From Baffinella frigidus (taxonomy: Eukaryota > Cryptophyceae > Cryptomonadales > Baffinellaceae), in the NCBI GenBank assembly GCA_026770585.1, contig MU646317.1, forward strand, positions 243,049 through 259,474: a DNA stretch of 16,426 nt, read 5' to 3'. The position numbers and the translations under genes are program-made. This document shows, in pieces, positions 14,401 to 16,426 of this stretch (the stretch's first letter is position 1; every line of letters starts with the position of its first letter). The notes under the pieces were generated by a model. The model did not search any database, was not told the origin of the DNA, and was given only the letters and a program-made list of their open reading frames with translations.

Positions 14401-16309
14401 TTTAAGGTTTAGGGATCAGGGTTCAGGGTGTCAGGTTTAGGGATTCAGGTTTAAGGATTCAAGTCTAGGGTGTAGAGTTTAGGGATCAGAGTTTAGAGTT
14501 TAGATCAGGGTTTGGGGTTTAGGGATTGGGCACCTGGCGCACGTCTGAGGACGCTTCTCCGATGCTTCCGACCTGGTTTTGGGTTTAAGGTTCAGGGTTT
14601 AGGGTTTTGGGTTTAGGGTTTGAAGTTTAGGGTTTAGGGATTAGGGTTTGGGATTTCGGATTTAGGGTTCAAGTACCGTAACGTTTCGGGGTCAGTGCTT
14701 AACGTATAGGGTTTCCAGTTCGGGGTTGAGGGTTGAGTCCGCACGGTTTAGGGTTTAGGGTTTAGGGTTTAGGGTTTAGGGTTTGGGGTTTAGGGTTTAG
14801 GATTTGGGGTTGAAGCACCGTGACGTGGACGGGCTGGTTGAGGAGGGTGTCAGCCAGCTCGCGGATCCGCTTTTTGAACGTCGCCGAGAACATCAGCGTT
14901 TGCCTGCGAATCGGCCTCTGATTAAATGTCGGGTTGTACTCGCGCTTTTGAGAATACGAGGCGGGTCCGTCATGCAGCGCATACACTTTTTGATCACTCA
15001 ACTTGAGGATCCAGAGTAATAAAGAGGAAGCAGAAGTACACGCACGGGCAGTTTGTACCGCAAAACGCGCGGTCGTGTCCTGACCTCAGTGACGAACTGG
15101 CGTTTTAGGGACGCGCCCGGTTTTAAAGAAGGGGTGCGGCCAGCCTTGAGTGGTTGGGTTTTGGGTTTTGGGTTTTGGGTTTAGGGATTAGGGATTTGGG
15201 ATTAGGGTTTAGGGATTGGGGTTTGGGGTTTGGGGTTTGGGGTTTGGGGTTAAGTGTTCAGTTTTCAGTGTTCAGTGTTCAGTGTTCTGGGTTCATTTGA
15301 GTTTAGGGTTCAGGTTTCAGGGTTCAGTGTTCAGGGTTTGGGATTTAGGATATACCGGTCGGGGCGGATCTGCCCGAGGATGCACCGAATCTGCAACTCG
15401 AATCCCTGGCGAAGGGTTTCGGGGTTGGGGATGAGGGCTCAGTGTTTAGTGTTTAGTGTTCAGCGTTGAGGGTGCACCTTGCCTGAAATATGAACCCCTC
15501 ACCCCTCACTCCTAAACCCTGAACCGGAAACTCGAAACCCTGAACCCTAAAACCTTAAAACCTGTCCCATGTTCCCTAAACACAGCCCCTTAACCGCGCA
15601 CGAGGCCTAACCCTTAACCCTTGACCCCGAAGCGTACCATGTCGAGCATGCGGTCGGCCTCGTCCAGAACCAGGAACGTCACCCGCTTGCAGTTTGTCGC
15701 CTGGTTCAGGGGTTAGGCTTTCGTGCTCAGGCTTTCGGGTTTCGGGTTTCGGCCCGCTTCGTGTTTCGGGATTCTGGATTAGGGATTCGGGTAGGATGAG
15801 TGTTGAGGGTTTAGGGTCGAGGACTTGAGCGTTTGGGGTTTAGGGTTGAGGACGTGAGTATTTGAGATTTAGGGTTTAGGACTTGAGAATTTGGGGCAAG
15901 GGTTTAGGGTTGAGGGTCAACCTTGGACTTGAGCATATCGATCAGGCGTCCGGGTGTGCCGACCTGTTTCAGGGTTTGGGGTTTGGGTATGGGGTTTGGG
16001 ATTGGGGGTTTGGGGCTCGGGGTTTTGAGTTTCGGGTTTAGGGGAGTGACAGCGTGTCTCGATTATCAGGGTTCGGCCACGTTCGGGATAGGGCTTAGGG
16101 ATGAGGGTTTATGGTTTAGGGTTCAGGGTTTAGGATTTAGGGTTTAGGCTTTAGGGTCTAGGGTTCAGGGCTTGCAGGCATGTTAAGGGTTTAGGGTTCA
16201 GTGTTTAGGGTTTAGGGTTTAGGGTTTAGGGAGTAACCATGATTTCGGCGCCGCGCAAAAGGTCGAGGCGCTGCTCGTTCTTCGATGCCCCTCCGTACAC
16301 CCCCACCAC
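6053..16309 (-). CDS. DDX42: DEAD-box ATP-dependent RNA helicase, DDX42/RH24-like, 3' part, 19 exons
   Basis: On the - strand, exons 16309-16238, 15963-15922, 15700-15638, 15405-15356, 14903-14819, 14572-14534, 14230-14165, 13884-13826, 13128-13023, 11971-11854, 11307-11219, 10890-10824, 10700-10635, 10194-10123, 9917-9752, 9375-9315, 8180-8090, 7045-6863 and 6195-6053 splice to 1638 nt: 545 residues and a stop, with every phase matching. Motifs in order: GG/Q region, TPGRLID (Ib), [11 protein letters not shown] (II), FSATF (III), VIIFVGQK (IV), [10 protein letters not shown] (V), HRIGRTGRAG (VI). [10 protein letters not shown] followed by KWAWL is the DDX42-type linker and argues against DDX5-like relatives. 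The tail carries RG/RGG repeats, an Ala-rich stretch and a Pro-rich stretch. Known DDX42 is a nuclear RNA helicase associated with the U2 snRNP/SF3b complex. The Q motif and Walker A motif would lie beyond 16426. Core assignment is strong; the four tail exons after the RGG region rest mainly on phase, splice sites and ghost copies. Confidence 0.9.
6222..6328. mobile_element. Terminal inverted repeat element, copy C
   Basis: CTATCCCTTGAGTG pairs imperfectly with the right end ACTTGAAGGATAT. Internal CTACCGTAGGGCGTATGAG is shared with copies A and B. It lies in the last helicase intron, close to the H19 acceptor. Confidence 0.75.
6679..6745 (-). pseudogene. H18 ghost (donor side)
   Basis: GCGCGCCGCCTCCCGCCGAG then CTAG|GTCAG repeats the end of H18 and its donor. 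The 5' side is truncated and diverged. Confidence 0.85.
6863..7045 (-). CDS. Helicase exon H18 (Pro/Gly/Met-rich)
   Basis: Acceptor TCCACCAG, donor CTAG|GTAATG, phase 1 to 1, 183 nt. It encodes [20 protein letters not shown], then an NPGMGMGG stretch, then three PGMPPPP units and GAPPPAEL. Low-complexity Pro-rich tails are common in splicing proteins. Confidence 0.75.
   Translation of the reverse strand, partial: ARSHPCQAWAPSQASARCPASQGTPIRVWAWAGPRACPPLRECLPRPECPPRRARRLPPS
7183..7215 (-). pseudogene. H18 ghost (acceptor side) 1
   Basis: CTTTCAG|GCACGCGCCCATCC then ATGCCAGGCATGGGCG copies the start of H18 with an intact acceptor. Confidence 0.85.
7293..7312 (-). pseudogene. H18 ghost (acceptor side) 2
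   Basis: AACTAG|GCACTCTCCCAGGCATGC copies the first codons of H18 (TLP.MP). Confidence 0.65.
7317..7374 (+). repeat. Perfect TTTAGGG array (about 8 units)
   Basis: Eight uninterrupted TTTAGGG heptamers, the longest perfect telomere-type run in the window. Confidence 0.95.
7426..7492 (-). pseudogene. H17 copy, open and phase-matched (possible alternative exon)
   Basis: GAGGACAG|AGCGCCGTGCAGCC onward encodes [15 protein letters not shown] then an Ala run, ending G|GTGCGA. It is 67 nt with phase 0 to 1, the same as H17. It could replace H17 but not follow it. The pyrimidine tract is poor compared with H17. Confidence 0.7.
7604..7652 (-). pseudogene. H17 ghost (donor side)
   Basis: Open frame [16 protein letters not shown] ending G|GTGAGG, a strong donor, in the H17 phase. 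The 5' side is lost into heptamer sequence. Confidence 0.8.
7863..7880 (-). pseudogene. Possible H17 end ghost
   Basis: GCGCCGCCGCCG|GTGCTC resembles the last bases of H17. GCC repeats make this weak. Confidence 0.35.
7915..8069. mobile_element. 155-bp near-perfect palindromic element in intron
   Basis: Arms begin CTAGCTCTGTCCCACTT and end at AAGTGGGACAGAGCTAG, about 65 bp each with one substitution plus C-run length difference. The inner arm ends are ATTTCACAGGTGA on both strands, containing adjacent acceptor-like CACAG and donor-like GTGA. It lies 20 bases inside the H17-H18 intron. No coding capacity. Confidence 0.9.
8090..8180 (-). CDS. Helicase exon H17 (Ala-rich)
   Basis: Acceptor TGACACAG after a long C/T tract, donor CCG|GTACGTG (strong), phase 0 to 1. 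It encodes [15 protein letters not shown] then an Ala-rich run. No family recognised. A phase-matched second version lies at 7426-7492. Confidence 0.72.
8619..8670 (+). repeat. 52-bp direct repeat, copy 1
   Basis: GAGGGCTCGCAACCTGTCC through GTCTGACCCGCGCC, repeated at 8803-8854 with three or four changes. Confidence 0.88.
8803..8854 (+). repeat. 52-bp direct repeat, copy 2
   Basis: Partner of 8619-8670; origin unknown. Confidence 0.88.
9158..9195 (-). pseudogene. H16 ghost (donor side)
   Basis: GGTTCGTCGAAGACAAG|GTCC matches the end of H16 (GGCGTCGTCGAAGACAAG|GTTA); the 5' side is lost. Confidence 0.78.
9315..9375 (-). CDS. Helicase exon H16
   Basis: Acceptor CCCCCTAG after a pyrimidine run, donor AAG|GTTACA, phase 2 to 0. 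It encodes [16 protein letters not shown] then VVEDK. It is the only segment I found that bridges the phases of H15 and H17, and a donor-side ghost (9158-9195) repeats its end. The SDFKGSFI run faintly recalls the F-x-S-x-Y/F element downstream of the core in DDX42; I cannot test this. Confidence 0.68.
9376..9751 (-). repeat. Helicase intron H15-H16
   Basis: Donor half (9655-9750) is G-rich heptamer in sense; acceptor half (9383-9440) is C-rich in sense. The 9441-9650 core is non-repeat. Confidence 0.8.
9752..9917 (-). CDS. Helicase exon H15 (RG-rich and glycine-rich)
   Basis: Acceptor ACACCAG, donor GCCAG|GTGTGG, phase 1 to 2. It encodes [18 protein letters not shown], then [16 protein letters not shown], then a Gly/Ala tail. 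Confidence 0.78.
9918..10122 (-). repeat. TTTGGGG array, helicase intron H14-H15
   Basis: GGGGTTT heptamers (9925-10025) on the + strand, C-rich in sense. Confidence 0.85.
10123..10194 (-). CDS. Helicase exon H14 (glycine-rich)
   Basis: Acceptor CGAACAG, donor GGAG|GTAACT, phase 1 to 1. It encodes a run of Gly then [14 protein letters not shown], an RGG-type segment. Confidence 0.78.
10195..10634 (-). repeat. Helicase intron H13-H14
   Basis: 10460-10615 is GGGTTTC/GGGTTCA heptamer. 10200-10415 is unique DNA lying between H14 and its acceptor-side ghost. Confidence 0.8.
10418..10449 (-). pseudogene. H14 ghost (acceptor side)
   Basis: TGCTGCAG|GGTCCGGGGGAGG then a G-run and CGCGGG copies the start of H14, with an intact acceptor and the 3' side cut. 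Confidence 0.82.
10635..10700 (-). CDS. Helicase exon H13 (RG repeat)
   Basis: Acceptor AAAGCAG, donor CCTG|GTGCGC, phase 1 to 1. It encodes [15 protein letters not shown] then ANFGNYP, an RG-rich RNA-binding tail segment related to part of H15. Confidence 0.8.
10824..10890 (-). CDS. Helicase exon H12
   Basis: Acceptor AATGCAG, donor GGAG|GTTGCG, ends in phase 1. It encodes [14 protein letters not shown] then RDPNFQGG, the end of the helicase core. Confidence 0.85.
10891..11218 (-). repeat. Helicase intron H11-H12, TTTGGGG array
   Basis: Ten or so near-perfect TTTGGGG heptamers (about 10999-11075), then mixed TTTAGGG. Also one copy of a dispersed repeat (10919-10999). Confidence 0.85.
10919..10999 (+). 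repeat. Dispersed repeat R2, copy 1
   Basis: TTCCGCCCTCC, GCGCCTGATTCCCGAC, CTTCGAGGGC and CCCCTTAGG are shared in order with 14257-14335. Confidence 0.8.
11219..11307 (-). CDS. Helicase exon H11
   Basis: Acceptor CTGGCAG, donor GAG|GTCTAC. It encodes [17 protein letters not shown] then [13 protein letters not shown], completing motif VI (HRIGRTGRAG). Confidence 0.93.
11389..11430 (-). pseudogene. H11 ghost (acceptor side)
   Basis: ACGCAG|GGCGCGCGGGGGAG onward, open frame [14 protein letters not shown], copies the start of H11. Confidence 0.88.
11643..11718 (-). pseudogene. H10 ghost (donor side)
   Basis: It resembles the second half of H10: [17 protein letters not shown]. The 5' side is truncated, a G-run is longer, and ACGTGATTT is duplicated inside. 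Confidence 0.88.
11854..11971 (-). CDS. Helicase exon H10 (motifs V and VI)
   Basis: Acceptor TTGGCAG, donor ACCG|GTACGC, ends in phase 1. It encodes [17 protein letters not shown], then [15 protein letters not shown], then THRIGRT. Confidence 0.95.
12132..12197 (-). pseudogene. H10 ghost (acceptor side)
   Basis: It resembles the first half of H10: [20 protein letters not shown]. Truncated at the 3' side; acceptor changed to AGAAG. Confidence 0.85.
12291..12322 (-). pseudogene. H10 fragment ghost
   Basis: CGCGCGAGGCCTGGACCTGT then CCTCGATC resembles ARGLDVPSI of H10; both ends are lost. Confidence 0.7.
12383..12450 (-). pseudogene. H9 ghost (donor side) 2
   Basis: Open frame [20 protein letters not shown] then IQ, ending CAG|GTGTGT. 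Truncated at the 5' side. Confidence 0.9.
12588..12694. mobile_element. Fold-back element with 43-bp perfect inner palindrome
   Basis: 12615-12657 is a perfect palindrome apart from one central base (arms start GCAAAAGGTGATTTCCCC). Outer arms CCACCAGCCAACAGAAGTG and CTCTTCTGGTGGTTGGTGG pair imperfectly. It lies directly beside an H9 ghost. Confidence 0.88.
12713..12799 (-). pseudogene. H9 ghost (donor side) 1
   Basis: Open frame [17 protein letters not shown] then [11 protein letters not shown], ending CAG|GTTCGA. HGD has become HGG and GRIQ has become GCIQ. The first third of H9 is missing. Confidence 0.92.
12902..12995 (+). repeat. (GGGAGA)n/(GA)n simple repeat
   Basis: Purine run on +, polypyrimidine in the helicase sense strand, just after the H9 donor. 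Confidence 0.92.
13023..13128 (-). CDS. Helicase exon H9
   Basis: Acceptor CGTGCAG after a T-rich tract, donor CAG|GTCCGT, 106 nt. It encodes [18 protein letters not shown] then [18 protein letters not shown], the LHGDxxQxxRD segment. Several ghost copies of both ends of this exon surround it. Confidence 0.92.
13141..13205. repeat. AT-rich island
   Basis: TATATAA-type sequence in otherwise GC-rich DNA. In sense it gives the T/A-rich run before the H9 acceptor. Confidence 0.8.
13268..13323 (-). pseudogene. H9 ghost (acceptor side) 1
   Basis: CCGCAG|CGTGAATCTTGTGA onward reads [18 protein letters not shown]; acceptor kept, 3' side cut. Confidence 0.9.
13426..13473 (-). pseudogene. H9 ghost (acceptor side) 2
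   Basis: TACAG|CGTGAATCGGGTGAAG onward reads [16 protein letters not shown]; shorter than ghost 1. Confidence 0.88.
13498..13512 (-). pseudogene. H9 ghost (acceptor side) 3
   Basis: GTGCAG|AACGAACCTGGTCACC retains only the first bases. The GAAAAAGA(G)TTCA flank is shared among the copies, showing serial duplication. Confidence 0.65.
13609..13667 (-). pseudogene. Full-length H8 copy with lost acceptor
   Basis: 59 nt like H8, open frame [19 protein letters not shown], donor AG|GTGTGG intact, but the acceptor CTAG is CTTG. EVIIF has become EGNMF, so motif IV hydrophobics are damaged. Confidence 0.9.
13826..13884 (-). CDS. Helicase exon H8 (motif IV)
   Basis: The sense acceptor ACCCTAAACCCTAG consists wholly of heptamer repeat, supplying both a branch-like CTAAAC and the AG. 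Donor is AG|GTCAGC, phase 2. It encodes [19 protein letters not shown]. Confidence 0.88.
13885..14164 (-). repeat. TTTAGGG array, helicase intron H7-H8
   Basis: Degenerate TTTAGGG through the intron; its sense C-strand forms the H8 acceptor. Confidence 0.88.
14165..14230 (-). CDS. Helicase exon H7
   Basis: Acceptor CCCTAACCAG, donor ATG|GTAATT, 22 codons. It encodes [15 protein letters not shown] then MEALPAM. Confidence 0.9.
14231..14533 (-). repeat. Helicase intron H6-H7
   Basis: TTTGGTG, TTTAGGG and TTCAGGG heptamers plus dispersed repeat R2. Confidence 0.85.
14257..14335 (+). repeat. Dispersed repeat R2, copy 2
   Basis: Partner of 10919-10999 in another intron of the same gene (H6-H7), same orientation. 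Confidence 0.8.
14534..14572 (-). CDS. Helicase exon H6
   Basis: Acceptor AACCAG, donor CAG|GTGCCC, 13 codons. It encodes [13 protein letters not shown], a DDX42-type linker. Confidence 0.9.
14573..14818 (-). repeat. TTTAGGG array, helicase intron H5-H6
   Basis: Includes a perfect TTTAGGG run around 14748-14782. Confidence 0.9.
14819..14903 (-). CDS. Helicase exon H5 (SAT motif)
   Basis: Acceptor TTCGCAG, donor ACG|GTGCTT. It encodes [17 protein letters not shown] then [12 protein letters not shown], motif III and the linker into RecA domain 2. Confidence 0.94.
14904..15355 (-). repeat. Helicase intron H4-H5
   Basis: 15150-15350 is GGGTTTT, GGGTTTG and GTGTTCA heptamer. 14904-15148 is non-repeat, with an 18-base word at 15135-15153 faintly like the end of H9. 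Confidence 0.75.
15356..15405 (-). CDS. Helicase exon H4
   Basis: Acceptor CGCCAG, donor CCG|GTATAT, ends in phase 2. It encodes [16 protein letters not shown] and the first two bases of Arg. Confidence 0.92.
15406..15637 (-). repeat. Helicase intron H3-H4, two orientations
   Basis: 15485-15625 is CCCTAAA on + (G-rich in sense, donor half); 15410-15478 is GGGTTT type on + (C-rich in sense, acceptor half). Confidence 0.82.
15638..15700 (-). CDS. Helicase exon H3 (DEAD box)
   Basis: Acceptor GAACCAG, donor ATG|GTACGC, 21 codons. It encodes [18 protein letters not shown] then LDM. DEAD is the Walker B Mg-ATP binding motif. Confidence 0.95.
15701..15921 (-). repeat. TTTAGGG/TTTCGGG array, helicase intron H2-H3
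   Basis: Degenerate heptamer through the intron, C-rich in sense. Confidence 0.85.
15922..15963 (-). CDS. Helicase exon H2 (motif Ib)
   Basis: Acceptor GAAACAG, donor AAG|GTTGAC, 14 codons. It encodes [14 protein letters not shown], the TPGR motif. Confidence 0.93.
15964..16237 (-). repeat. TTTAGGG array, helicase intron H1-H2
   Basis: TTTGGGG units near the H2 acceptor and TTTAGGG/TTCAGGG units elsewhere, perfect at about 16204-16230. Confidence 0.88.
16238..16309 (-). CDS. Helicase exon H1 of window
   Basis: Sense acceptor is CCCTAAAAAG, made from a heptamer unit; donor ATG|GTTACT. It encodes [13 protein letters not shown] then [11 protein letters not shown], the GG..Q region of motif Ia/GG. 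Confidence 0.88.
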
Positions 16310-16426
16310 CTTTTTAGGGTTTGGGGGTGAGGGTTTAGGGTTTGCTTGAGGGTTGAGGTTTCAGTTTTATTGGAAAGCACAGACTGCAGAAGGATCGAAA
16401 AGGTTTGAGGTTTAGGGGTAAGGGTT
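16310..16426 (-). repeat. Start of the upstream helicase intron
   Basis: TTTAGGG-like and non-repeat sequence. The exon carrying the Q motif and Walker A should lie beyond the window. Confidence 0.6.

Noticed and set aside
15135-15153. GTGCGGCCAGCCTTGAGT as a distant H9 ghost
   Set aside because: Only about 18 bases, two introns' distance or more from H9, so chance is plausible.

Overview
This is a window of nuclear DNA from a eukaryotic microbe, most likely an alga or a related protist. The evidence is many short exons with GT-AG borders, introns packed with degenerate copies of the TTTAGGG/CCCTAAA telomere-type heptamer, a front-end fatty acid desaturase and an RGG-tailed DEAD-box helicase. 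TTTAGGG is used as the telomere unit in many plants, green algae, dinoflagellates and chromerids, so it does not fix the lineage. I cannot name the species.

Two genes converge tail to tail. The first, on the + strand (105 to 4302), is the 3' part of a membrane fatty acid desaturase of the delta-6/delta-8 front-end or sphingolipid type. I place nine exons encoding the last 247 residues, including the third histidine box (QVVHH), which is assembled across an intron. The second, on the - strand (16309 to 6053), is the 3' part of a DDX42/RH24-type DEAD-box RNA helicase. I place nineteen exons encoding 545 residues, from the region just before the TPGRLID motif through [17 protein letters not shown] and HRIGRTGRAG, then an RG/RGG-rich tail, an Ala-rich segment, a Pro-rich segment and a stop. 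In both genes all exon phases join without a break, which is the main support for the models. Both N-termini lie outside the window.

Between the stops (4303 to 6052) there is no recognisable gene. That stretch holds fold-back elements, a roughly 107-bp terminal-inverted-repeat family with three copies in the window, direct repeats and simple repeats.

The unusual feature is the architecture. Many exons are accompanied in neighbouring introns by diverged partial copies ('exon ghosts'). The ghosts follow a rule: a ghost upstream of its exon keeps the acceptor end and is cut at its 3' side, while a ghost downstream keeps the donor end and is cut at its 5' side. Several are serially repeated together with flanking intron sequence. 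This suggests that introns grow by repeated tandem duplications across exon-intron borders, mixed with heptamer arrays and palindromic insertions. The heptamer arrays mostly put the C-rich strand in the sense RNA. Where an intron holds both orientations, the G-rich block tends to sit on the donor side and the C-rich block on the acceptor side. A few ghosts keep an open frame and plausible splice sites and could be alternative exons.
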